Shown here piece by piece: positions 28,595 through 37,285 of a stretch of DNA of 64,000 nt. Positions within the stretch are counted from its first letter, which is position 1. Every line of letters starts with the position of its first letter. Both the position numbers and the translations under genes were made by a program. The stretch is from Flavilitoribacter nigricans DSM 23189 = NBRC 102662 (GTDB taxonomy: Bacteria > Bacteroidota > Bacteroidia > Chitinophagales > Saprospiraceae). The stretch lies in contig NZ_PDUD01000028.1 in the NCBI RefSeq assembly GCF_002646595.1, positions 62,001 to 126,000 of the forward strand. The letters are read 5' to 3'. The notes under the pieces are model-generated. The model ran no database searches, was not told where the DNA came from, and was given only the letters and a program-made list of their open reading frames with translations.

Positions 28595-29740
28595 TTACAT
28601 GGCTGAATTATCGTAAGTCACCCGGTAAATGGCATCCGCAAAGTCATCGGAGATCAACAAGGATCCATCGGGCATCAGTTCTACATCCACCGGACGGCCC
28701 CAGACGTCGTCCGATTCCTGGTTCAGCCAACCTTCGATAAAAGGCTCGTAACTAACGACCTCATTGCCGTTCAGGGTCGCCATCATCAGTCGGTAACCAC
28801 TTTTTTTACTGCGATTCCAGCTGCCGTGTTCCGCAATGATGATGTTGCCCCGGTACTCTGCGGGAAATTGATCAGCGGTATAAAATTCCAGTCCCAGCGG
28901 AGCTACGTGCGGACCCAGTTTATAGGCCGGCGGCGTAAACTCACTGCAATCCCGCTTTGCGCCGAATTCCGGATCGGGTACATCTCCCTGGTGGCAATAA
29001 GGAAAACCGAAATGCATGCCGTTTTCGGGGGCCCGGTTCAGTTCACAGTAGGGAACGTCGTCGCCCATACGATCCCGGCCGTTATCCGTAAACCAGAGCT
29101 CACCGGTTTCCGGGTGCCAGGTAAAACCAACGGTATTCCGGATGCCGTGCTGCACGATCTCAAAATTGGAACCGTCCGGATCCATGCGGGTGAGGGAAGC
29201 GAAGATCTCCTCCTCAGATTCACAGACGTTACAGGGAGCCCCTACCGGAACGTAGAGTTTACCGTCGGGACCAAAGGCGATGTATTTCCAGCCGTGTTGT
29301 TTCTCATCGGGGTACTGATCGTAGATCACCACCGGTTCCGGCGGATTATCCAGATGGGCTTCAATATCGTCGTAGCGTAGGATACGGCTGCGTTCGGCAA
29401 CGTACAAACTACCGTTACGAAAGGCTACCCCATTGGGCATCGTCAGATCTTCGGCGAGGGTATAGACGGTGTCCGCACGAAAATCTCCGTTCTCATCGCG
29501 CAGCGCGTACAGTTTACCTTCGCCGCGGGTACCGACAAAGAGGGTACCGTTGGGCGATAGTTCCAGCGAACGGGCATTCTTCACTTCTTCGGCAAATACC
29601 TGCAGTTTGAAACCCGGCGGCAATTGCAGAGAATCGATCGGAAGGTCCGATTCGAATAAGGGTGGGATCGGTGGATTAATGTTTCCACAGGCAGCCGCCA
29701 GCAGTCCGACGGCTAAAAATAGGTATAGTCTGGTTTTCAC
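28595..29740 (-). CDS. Sorbosone-dehydrogenase-like (PQQ-type beta-propeller) lipoprotein
   Basis: A 381-residue six-bladed propeller related to soluble glucose/L-sorbosone dehydrogenases. It starts at a GTG (no ATG is in frame nearby), giving MKTRLYLFLAVGLLAAAC with lipid Cys18. Propeller signatures include ARSLELSPNGTLFVGTRGEGK, MPNGVAFRNGSLYVAER, HGIRNTVGFTWHPETGELWFTDNGRDRMGDD and GNIIIAEHGSWNRSKKSGYR. The His of the HGIRN motif matches the catalytic His region in PQQ glucose dehydrogenases. Whether PQQ is used is not shown. A 16-bp perfect palindrome is located 10 bp upstream of the start. Confidence 0.85.
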   Translation of the reverse strand: MKTRLYLFLAVGLLAAACGNINPPIPPLFESDLPIDSLQLPPGFKLQVFAEEVKNARSLELSPNGTLFVGTRGEGKLYALRDENGDFRADTVYTLAEDLTMPNGVAFRNGSLYVAERSRILRYDDIEAHLDNPPEPVVIYDQYPDEKQHGWKYIAFGPDGKLYVPVGAPCNVCESEEEIFASLTRMDPDGSNFEIVQHGIRNTVGFTWHPETGELWFTDNGRDRMGDDVPYCELNRAPENGMHFGFPYCHQGDVPDPEFGAKRDCSEFTPPAYKLGPHVAPLGLEFYTADQFPAEYRGNIIIAEHGSWNRSKKSGYRLMMATLNGNEVVSYEPFIEGWLNQESDDVWGRPVDVELMPDGSLLISDDFADAIYRVTYDNSAM

Positions 29741-30142
29741 AATGTGCTTTTGTTATGCATAACAATCCGTCCTGCTCTCAGTTCACTTCCATACCGGTCC
29801 TTCAGCCTTTTCAGCATCATATAGCTGATAACAACAATATTTCGGATACAGTACGGAACGGCAGCTCCGATCCCCCTACCCTCCAAAAGTCATAAAATGT
29901 AACAGAGAGAAAAAAATAAAATTTTATAAATCTGAAAATCAATTAATTACAAATAATTTTTTGGTAGCTGCCAAAAATTGGCCCCATAATTGCAATATCC
30001 ATATATGAAATAAAAACCATAAACGTGGTGCCTTTGCAAGGCAATAGCTTCACGCCATTTCTCCTGTCAGGGACAGGGGGAAGGCCGGGAAAGTTATGCC
30101 CCAAACCACATAAGTATCAGTCATGTCCAAAAATTATTGATC
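29741..30142. other. Divergent intergenic region before the dockerin/T9SS giant
   Basis: About 400 bp, A/T-rich between 29890 and 30010. It contains the palindrome at 29750-29765 and an inverted repeat AATTTTTTGG/CCAAAAATT (29955-29964 with 29971-29979) that could be an operator or a 5' leader hairpin for the plus-strand gene. No other gene seen. Confidence 0.45.
29750..29765. promoter_or_regulatory. 16-bp perfect palindrome upstream of the sorbosone-dehydrogenase-like gene
   Basis: TTGTTATGCATAACAA is self-complementary over all 16 bases and lies 10 bp before the GTG start. This is a plausible operator for a dimeric regulator, unidentified here. Confidence 0.45.
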
Positions 30143-33100
30143 ATGAAACACTTTACGATGATTCGGCACGGATCGTCATCATGGCCATTCACCAAGCCGA
30201 TAGACAATCAGCCTGCTTTTAACCCGGATAGCCCCCGGCGACAAGCACCGCAACAAAAACTACTAGCTAAGATCTTATTACTCGCCGTCTTCCTGGTTTC
30301 CGCCGGGTTGGCCCAGGCACAGGACGAATTGCCGATCATTTACCTCGGCGAAACGGCGGATGATCCGCCGGCCTGCAATTGCCTGAACAATGCAACTACG
30401 CTTGCGGACGGCCAGTTCAGCGAGACCATTACCATCGAAAGCCTGGAAGATGAGGAGTGGCTGATCACTGCCAATACCGGCTTTTACCTCATTGACGGTC
30501 CGGTACCTCCGAACAACCCGGTACTGGTACCTATGGGTACCGCTTTCACTGAGTTGGAAGAGAGCCCGGGCACTTACCAGCTGTCCGGTTTGCACGTGGA
30601 CGGTCTGGGTTTCTCCATTACCGTATCGAACGGTAGCGTTGACCGGACCATTTCCAATACCTGCTATTATCCGAACATCAGCATCGTCAATTTCCCGGAT
30701 GAGATCTGCCTCAGCAGTGCTCCGGTCACCCTGGAAGGTAGCGCCAACGGAGCTACCGGTACCGGGTCATTCCTGATTGACGGATCTCCGGCTACGATCT
30801 TCAGCCCGCAGATCCTGGGGGCCGGCAACCACACCATCACGTATACGTTTGATGCCGGTGAAGGCACACCCAACGATTTTACCGACCCGGGATGTATCCA
30901 GTCGATCACCCGGCAGGTATTCGTCAATCCGGTGCCCAGTATCGTTGTAAATAACCAGGTCAATGCTTCCCTGGGGGCGGACTGTATGATCACCTTGCTT
31001 CCGGACCAGATCATGGAGGGAACTTATCCCTGTATGGATGATTATATCGTGACTATTTACGATCCCAGCGGAGTACCTCTGGGAAACAAGGTCAGTGGCG
31101 ATTATATGGGGCAGATCCTGCGTGTGGAGATCACCACCGTCGCGGGCGGTTATTCAGGTCGCGGTAATGTCCTGCTGTTGGACAATGCGCCACCGGTACT
31201 GGAAAGTTGTGCCCCCGATACCGATCTCGGTACCATGAACCGGGAAGTACAGATCCGTAGCGGATCCCTGGCCATGGATGATGCGACCTTCTTTCCGACC
31301 AATTTCGCCTGTTTTGCCGATCATATAGATGTATTGGGACAGAGTCATTTCTACGATCTCTATACCTTTGAAGTAGACACCGCCGATACTTTTGTATTCG
31401 AGCTGGATACTGATTTTGGTTTTGGAGCGGCGCTCCTTTACGAAGGCGGTTTCAATATGCTCAACGGTCCCTGTTCGAATTATATCGCTCAACCGAAACG
31501 CCTGGCCGCCGGTACCGGATATTTCACCGGAAGCGACGAAAGCATCCGGCTCGTTGCCAAACTGCAGGCCGGTAAGCAGTATACCCTGCTGACCACCTCT
31601 GCCAACGGCACCCAGGTCGGCGATTTCATCTGGGCCGTTTACAGTGAAGACGAAGGTAAAATACAGGACCTGCCCGTTACTCTGGCGCCGGTTGTACTGG
31701 ACCTGTACTGTAATGATTACCAGCGCGTGCTGAACAATCCGAACAGCCTCAATATCACCGGTCGGCCGATAGTGGATGATACCTGCCCGGATGATCCGAC
31801 GCTGACCTTTTCCGATTCCTTTGCCGGCCTGTCCGAATGTGATGAGACCATTATTACGCGGACGTTCACCATTACCGATGGTGCGGATAACTTCGTGCAG
31901 TGCGTGCAGGAAATTGAAATGCAACAACTCGAATTGTCGGACATCATCCGCCCGCCCAAGAACGTATTTCTGGATTGCGGCGATGAGTTCCCGACCACCG
32001 ATAAAGATAATCCTCACCCACAGGTGACCGGAAGGCCTATGATCCTTTCTACTTTCGGCACTACGGAGCTGGATCCAAAATACTGTAACCTGATCGCGAC
32101 CTACACCGATCAGCCGAGGATCAACCTCTGCGCCGGAAGTTATCAGTTCTTCCGCAGATGGTTCTTCTACGACGAATGTGAAATGAACAATACCCAAACT
32201 TACGATCAGATCATCCGCGTGCTGGATCGCACCGCACCGGAAGTAAGTTGTATTGCTCCGGATAACAATAATGACAGTCAGCCGGATACGCTGCTGTTCA
32301 ATACCAGTTCCGGCTCCTGTACGGCCTCTTTCGAAGTGCCGATGCCGGAAGTCAGCGATGATTGCTCTACTACGAGTGTGATCTCGGAGATCGTCAAGTA
32401 TACCGAGGTGGTGGTGGTCGGTCCGACCGGCCCCCAGAATCAGATCCAAACCGAAATAATAGCTACTATTCCGGCCAATGCCGATAGCCGCATCGTAAGC
32501 GGCATCCCGGTAGGATGCTACTGGATCCGTTATACGGTACGGGATGCCTGCGGTAATGAAACCGAGGTCGAATGCCCGATCTGTGTGGTGGATACCGTAC
32601 AACCGGTCGCGGTCTGTGATGACAACCTCATCGTTTCGCTCGGCGGTGGCGGAGTCGGTAGCGTATACGCCGTAGACATCGACGAAGGTAGCCGGGACAA
32701 CTGCGGTATCGAGAAGATCGAGGTTCGCCGGCAGTTGAACTTTGACCCGGAGAATTGTGAATTCATTCCCTCTTACTTCACGGAATGGGGTGAATTCGTG
32801 GAATTCTACTGCTGCGAAGTCGGCGATCCCATGATGGTCCAGTTACGGATCACGGACACGTCCGGTAACGAAAACAGCTGTATGACCGAGATCCAGATCG
32901 AAGATAAGATCAACCCGAGCTGCGAAGCGCCCGATCCGGTAACGGTAAAATGTGCCGACCTGCCCGAGGATTTTGATTCCGCCAATTCCACCCAAATGGA
33001 CATTCTATTCGGTAACGTGGAGGTGGAAGACAACTGCGGAGGAGCCAGCATTCAGGAACTGACGCCGATCGTCGACCTGGATAACTGTGGCACCGGAACC

Positions 33101-35608
33101 ATTACCCGCCGTTTTGGCGGCGTCGATGCGCAGGGCAACGAAACGGGGATCTGCCAGCAGATCATTACCGTGCGTCAGTCTTTGAACTACGCCATCAAGT
33201 TCCCGAAAGACGTCATTTCCGAATGTGGAATTCCCATCCCGGATACGATCGAGCTGACGGGTGAAGGCTGCAACCAGATCGCCGTAACGGTAGACGATAA
33301 GATCTTCGAAACGGACGAAAACGCCTGCTACGCGATCCACCGGACCTATCTGGTGATCAATGCCTGTGAAAATGACGGCGTCGGCGATCCGGTGGTGATC
33401 GAACGCAACCAGGATTGTATCAATGGCGGTGGCGAATCGGATGTCTGGCTCGTCATGACCGACGAAGGAGCCTTTATCGACTCCGATGAGGATCCGACCA
33501 ACGAATTCCCGGCAGCGGGCACCAAACTGCCCGCCTGCGACGGCACCACGAACCCGGAAGGATACTGGCGCTCCGTCAACTCCATGGGCTACTGGATGTA
33601 CACTCAGATCATCTACATCGTGGATGATACCGAACCGATCATGGCTATCGATCCGATGGATGCATTTTGTGCTACCAACCAGCAAAGCTGCGAAGGCGCC
33701 GTTACGGTTGACTTCAGCGTTGACGAGGCCTGCTCGGCGGACGGTATGAACATTGTGGTCATTTTCGACGAGAACAATGACGGATTGCTCACTACGGATA
33801 TAACGGCCGACGCCCTGAGCGGAACTTATCCCAACTATCAGATCGAGGGAGACTTCCCCATCGGCCAGCACGCATTCATCGTGCAACTGAACGACGGATG
33901 CCAGAACCAGAACGTAACTAAAGTAGTATTCGAAGTTCAGGACTGTGCGGTGATCGAACCGAACTGCCTGAACGGACTGTCCATCGACCTGAACCCACTT
34001 CCTCCCGGCAGCGATGCCGATGGTGACGGGGATGCCGATGCTGCCGCCTGGGTGGTGAACGTGTCGGATATGCTGATCGGTGGAAATGATGATGACTGTT
34101 CCGGAGAAGTTACTTATTCCATCTTCCGGATAGCCGATATCGAAGGAGGATTGACGCCGGATCAGAGCAATCAATCCATCATTCTGACCTGTGACGACCT
34201 CGAACCCGGTACGGTTCCCGTACGGATCTACGCCTGGGACCAGGCCGACAATCCGGTTGCTCCGCAGCCCGACGGCAGTACGGGCGGCAATAACTTCAGT
34301 ATCTGTGAGACCTTTATTCAGGTACAGGACGAAGATGAAGATTGCAACAACGGCGGCGTGGCCATGGGCATGATCTCCGGTATGGTAATGACCGAATCTG
34401 AACAACCGGTTATGGGTGTAAGCCTACGTCCGGCGGATTATATGCCACCGATGATGAAAACCAAGAACGACGGTAGTTACCAGATGGGTGAACTCGAACC
34501 GAGTCTGGATTACCAGGTGATGGCCGAACTCCCCGACAGTTACCTGAACGGGGTAAGCACCCTGGATATCATTCTGATCTCCAAGCACATCCTGGGCCTG
34601 CAGCCACTGGGTTCTCCCTACCGGATGATCGCCGCGGATGTGAACGGTTCCGGAAATATTTCCACGATCGATATCTTGTTGTTGCGCAAACTGATCCTGA
34701 ATATCGAGACCAAATTACCCGGCGAAAAGAGCTGGACCTTTGTGGATGCCTGGTACGAATTCCCGCAACCGACCAACCCCTGGAGCGAACCTATTCCCGA
34801 AACGGTAGTAGTGAAGAACCTTCAGGGACACCGGACCGATCAGAACCTGATCGCTATCAAGCTGGGAGACGTCAACGGCAGTGCCAATCCGGCGGACGCC
34901 ATCGAAGCCAGAAGCAGCAAAGCCGATTGCTTCCTGTACGCCAACGAGCAGTATCTCGAACCGGGGGAATGGTACAATATCGACTTCAAGAATACCGCTA
35001 CCGAGCCGATCGCCGGCTTCCAGTTCACGCTCGAGATCGATACGGATGAACTGGAACTCTCCGGCCTGCGCCACGGACTGGTTCGGGACGATCACACCGG
35101 TCTGACCTATCTCGAAAAAGGGATGATCCTGGTGAGCTGGGATGCGACCGAAGAAGAATGGGTACTGCCCGAAGAAGTAGGATCTGAAGTACTGTTCGGA
35201 TTACGGGTAAAAGCCAAACACGGCGGTTACATCAGCGATCTGGTACGGATCAGCTCCGAAATACTGGAAGCGGAGGCTTACTCCAACGACTACGAACTCA
35301 TGAATGTGGACCTGCAGTTTGTAGGCGAGCTACCGGAGGGCACCAATTACGAACTGTCTCAGAACCGCCCCAACCCGTTCTACGATTATACGACGATTGA
35401 CTTCTATCTGCCGGAATCTGCCCCCACCAGCTTCAAGGTATTCGACGCCAACGGGCGGATGGTACTGGAAAGAAGCATGACGGGACAAAGCGGTTTCAAC
35501 CAGGTAGAACTTTACGGCGATGACCTGCCCGCACAGGGTATTTATTACTATCGCCTGGAGTCGGGTCAGTTTTCCGAAACGAAAAAAATGATACTGATGA
35601 ACAGATAA
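30143..35608 (+). CDS. Giant secreted protein with dockerin and T9SS type A sorting domain
   Basis: An 1821-residue cell-surface or secreted protein. The ATG gives MKHFTMIRHG; about 40 polar residues precede the hydrophobic signal core (LLAKILLLAVFLVSAGLAQAQ, about 41-60), an unusually long n-region. Residues 65-1400 contain repeated Cys-pair beta domains with HYR-like phrases (DRTAPEVSCIAP, DTVQPVAVC, KINPSCEAPDPV). Around 1405-1470 is a carboxypeptidase-regulatory-like domain (MISGMVMTESEQPVMGV), then a dockerin-like pair (LNGVSTLDIILISKHILG and ADVNGSGNISTIDILLLRKLIL), then a cohesin-like beta domain at about 1590-1705. The last 85 residues (LSQNRPNPFYDYTTIDFYLP to KKMILMNR) form a T9SS type A sorting domain. 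It is followed by a strong terminator. Likely an adhesin or matrix protein; no enzyme motif seen. Confidence 0.88.
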   Translation: MKHFTMIRHGSSSWPFTKPIDNQPAFNPDSPRRQAPQQKLLAKILLLAVFLVSAGLAQAQDELPIIYLGETADDPPACNCLNNATTLADGQFSETITIESLEDEEWLITANTGFYLIDGPVPPNNPVLVPMGTAFTELEESPGTYQLSGLHVDGLGFSITVSNGSVDRTISNTCYYPNISIVNFPDEICLSSAPVTLEGSANGATGTGSFLIDGSPATIFSPQILGAGNHTITYTFDAGEGTPNDFTDPGCIQSITRQVFVNPVPSIVVNNQVNASLGADCMITLLPDQIMEGTYPCMDDYIVTIYDPSGVPLGNKVSGDYMGQILRVEITTVAGGYSGRGNVLLLDNAPPVLESCAPDTDLGTMNREVQIRSGSLAMDDATFFPTNFACFADHIDVLGQSHFYDLYTFEVDTADTFVFELDTDFGFGAALLYEGGFNMLNGPCSNYIAQPKRLAAGTGYFTGSDESIRLVAKLQAGKQYTLLTTSANGTQVGDFIWAVYSEDEGKIQDLPVTLAPVVLDLYCNDYQRVLNNPNSLNITGRPIVDDTCPDDPTLTFSDSFAGLSECDETIITRTFTITDGADNFVQCVQEIEMQQLELSDIIRPPKNVFLDCGDEFPTTDKDNPHPQVTGRPMILSTFGTTELDPKYCNLIATYTDQPRINLCAGSYQFFRRWFFYDECEMNNTQTYDQIIRVLDRTAPEVSCIAPDNNNDSQPDTLLFNTSSGSCTASFEVPMPEVSDDCSTTSVISEIVKYTEVVVVGPTGPQNQIQTEIIATIPANADSRIVSGIPVGCYWIRYTVRDACGNETEVECPICVVDTVQPVAVCDDNLIVSLGGGGVGSVYAVDIDEGSRDNCGIEKIEVRRQLNFDPENCEFIPSYFTEWGEFVEFYCCEVGDPMMVQLRITDTSGNENSCMTEIQIEDKINPSCEAPDPVTVKCADLPEDFDSANSTQMDILFGNVEVEDNCGGASIQELTPIVDLDNCGTGTITRRFGGVDAQGNETGICQQIITVRQSLNYAIKFPKDVISECGIPIPDTIELTGEGCNQIAVTVDDKIFETDENACYAIHRTYLVINACENDGVGDPVVIERNQDCINGGGESDVWLVMTDEGAFIDSDEDPTNEFPAAGTKLPACDGTTNPEGYWRSVNSMGYWMYTQIIYIVDDTEPIMAIDPMDAFCATNQQSCEGAVTVDFSVDEACSADGMNIVVIFDENNDGLLTTDITADALSGTYPNYQIEGDFPIGQHAFIVQLNDGCQNQNVTKVVFEVQDCAVIEPNCLNGLSIDLNPLPPGSDADGDGDADAAAWVVNVSDMLIGGNDDDCSGEVTYSIFRIADIEGGLTPDQSNQSIILTCDDLEPGTVPVRIYAWDQADNPVAPQPDGSTGGNNFSICETFIQVQDEDEDCNNGGVAMGMISGMVMTESEQPVMGVSLRPADYMPPMMKTKNDGSYQMGELEPSLDYQVMAELPDSYLNGVSTLDIILISKHILGLQPLGSPYRMIAADVNGSGNISTIDILLLRKLILNIETKLPGEKSWTFVDAWYEFPQPTNPWSEPIPETVVVKNLQGHRTDQNLIAIKLGDVNGSANPADAIEARSSKADCFLYANEQYLEPGEWYNIDFKNTATEPIAGFQFTLEIDTDELELSGLRHGLVRDDHTGLTYLEKGMILVSWDATEEEWVLPEEVGSEVLFGLRVKAKHGGYISDLVRISSEILEAEAYSNDYELMNVDLQFVGELPEGTNYELSQNRPNPFYDYTTIDFYLPESAPTSFKVFDANGRMVLERSMTGQSGFNQVELYGDDLPAQGIYYYRLESGQFSETKKMILMNR

Positions 35609-35965
35609 GATATTTCATGACTGATTATAGGAGATTATCGCCCGGGGCCTTCACCCCGGGCTTTTTTTATGCCGGGAGCTTCGTTAAAAATTTGGAATTT
35701 TAAATAAAAAGGATGACATTTGGATAGCTATAAAAATTTCCCTCCCAAAGCATAGTCACTTACAATTCGCTTCTCCTTTATTGTTATTGTATGCATTCAC
35801 ACGTTAATTAGGTTCAACTAGCTTGTACAGGCCTGTTAGCTGCCTGTATCCTATACTAAACACCACACCTTTTTGTCTGTCCTCTGATTCGAAGTCCTAC
35901 CACAGTATAGGCTCGAACGTTTCACCCATTCATCTAAACACTTAATGAACCTAACTTTTTGTACT
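35609..35965. other. Intergenic region after the dockerin/T9SS giant
   Basis: 357 bp. Begins with the terminator at 35640-35668 and continues as A/T-rich sequence that should include the promoter of the small gene at 35966. No other gene seen. Confidence 0.5.
35640..35668 (+). terminator. Intrinsic terminator of the dockerin/T9SS giant gene
   Basis: 8-bp GC stem GCCCGGGG/CCCCGGGC (35640-35647 with 35654-35661), 6-nt loop, followed directly by seven T residues. It begins 32 bp after the stop codon. Confidence 0.93.
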
Positions 35966-36385
35966 ATGAAAACACTACAAAAGTCTTCCCATGCTCTATT
36001 GAAAGAGGTGGGAAAAGGCCTCAAAGCAGATGTTGTCTTCGGGTCTCCCACCAACCGCTGTGTCGGTATTGGCATTTGTCAGGTCAATCCCTACCAGTCG
36101 ACGGTAGTCAGCCGGCATTTGTCCTGCTGCCAACGGGTCGAGACCACGCTTCATTTCTCCCAGCCGGACCGGCTGATCTTTAGCTTTTCCAGAAAAAAGA
36201 TCTGTAAGAAAATGATCGGCAGGCAATTTGCCTACTCGAGATTTCGGATCAAGGATGCCCTGGAGCTATCCGATTGGCTGACGGATCAATTGGGAACGGG
36301 TAAAGCCGAATTGATACCCGGCACCTATCCGGTTATTTTTGAAGAGGAGTGGATCAGCGTCGCGATCAGGATCAGGCAATCCTGA
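35966..36385 (+). CDS. Small cysteine-containing protein of unknown function
   Basis: A 139-residue cytoplasmic protein that I do not recognise. I start it at the ATG giving MKTLQKSSHALLKEVG; an ATG seven codons upstream is in frame. Four cysteines in the first half stand out: RCVGIGIC and a later CC pair (HLSCCQR). A basic segment FSRKKICKKMIGRQF follows, and the C terminus has an amphipathic helix and strand (ALELSDWLTDQLG, YPVIFEEEWISVAIRIR). No signal peptide or membrane segment. The reading frame is well formed and bounded by an upstream A/T-rich region and a downstream hairpin, which supports a real gene. A metal site formed by the four Cys is a guess. Confidence 0.65.
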   Translation: MKTLQKSSHALLKEVGKGLKADVVFGSPTNRCVGIGICQVNPYQSTVVSRHLSCCQRVETTLHFSQPDRLIFSFSRKKICKKMIGRQFAYSRFRIKDALELSDWLTDQLGTGKAELIPGTYPVIFEEEWISVAIRIRQS

Positions 36386-36405
36386 GCAACTGTTTTAAAA
36401 TAAAA

Positions 36406-36450
36406 ATCCCACACAACGGAACGAATATTCGTGCTTCCGCTGTGTGGGAT
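36406..36450. terminator. Bidirectional terminator-like hairpin between convergent genes
   Basis: Outer 10-bp stem ATCCCACACA/TGTGTGGGAT (36406-36415 with 36441-36450) with an inner CGGAA/TTCCG pairing. Preceded by AAAATAAAA, which gives a T-rich tract for the minus strand. Serves the convergent genes at 35966 and 36476. Confidence 0.75.
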
Positions 36451-36475
36451 CCTACCGGATCTTTTCCGGCAATGT

Positions 36476-37105
36476 TTACTGGAGTGAAGCCTCGGTAATG
36501 GCCTTCATCTCCGCCAGAAACGGTTCAGCCTGTTTGAACCCTTTAGACACATTCACCCGTTGGAAATTGCTGTTCAGGTACACGTAAGAAGGATAGCTCA
36601 ACTGGCCTTCCAATAACGCATACGCCAGGGTATGAATCCCTCTGCGGCCACCTTCAACAACCTTGAACTCCTGTCCGCGGAAGGTAACGGGATCTTCCGT
36701 TTCCGCATTGAATTTTACCGCGTAGTAATTATCGTTGATGTAATTGATCACTTCCGGATCCGTAAAGGTCTGCTTATCCATCACTTTACACCAGCCGCAC
36801 CAGTCGGTATACACGTCGATAAACATCATTTTAGGATCGTCTTCAATGGACGCTACCGCTTCATCCCAGCTCATCCACTGGATCTCATCCGAGTTTTCGC
36901 CCATCGTTTTGGACTGACTGACCGGAGCCGCCTGGGCCGGACTTGCTTTGACCGCCGGTTGTGGAGTGGCGGTGGTTTCCGTCGGAGCAGCCGCGGTGGT
37001 TGCGGCATCTTCAGCCGGCGCATTGCTGCTACACTGCCACATCAGCACTGCGAGTATAAATAGGGATGCAATTTTCGGTAAGGGTAAAAAAAGGACTTTT
37101 TTCAT
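36476..37105 (-). CDS. Thioredoxin-like lipoprotein (CGWCK type)
   Basis: Periplasmic or membrane-anchored thioredoxin-fold protein of 209 residues. The signal peptide ends at Cys25 (LMWQC). An Ala/Thr/Pro-rich linker of about 45 residues precedes the thioredoxin domain, which starts at about 75. The active site is TDWCGWCKVMDKQTF, the pattern of the DUF255/thioredoxin_7 group (WCGWC, with long loop). The family reduces or isomerises disulfides in secreted proteins or feeds electrons to other thiol enzymes; the partner is unknown. It lies 180 bp from the start of the MMPL gene region on the same strand but has its own terminator-like hairpin. Confidence 0.88.
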   Translation of the reverse strand: MKKVLFLPLPKIASLFILAVLMWQCSSNAPAEDAATTAAAPTETTATPQPAVKASPAQAAPVSQSKTMGENSDEIQWMSWDEAVASIEDDPKMMFIDVYTDWCGWCKVMDKQTFTDPEVINYINDNYYAVKFNAETEDPVTFRGQEFKVVEGGRRGIHTLAYALLEGQLSYPSYVYLNSNFQRVNVSKGFKQAEPFLAEMKAITEASLQ

Positions 37106-37285
37106 GGAAATAATGATTGATAGTTTAGTCTAATACTTCAAAAGTATCAGTTTTTCCAGCAAGCTGCTATTGCGAAGCAGTGAGATCCGGCAAAAATGAT
37201 CTAAACGGCCGTTTCCGGCGTTTTTTTAACTAAACTTTAAGTATTCGGTGCGGAAATATTCCGCTTATCCGTTCACAATCAATTG

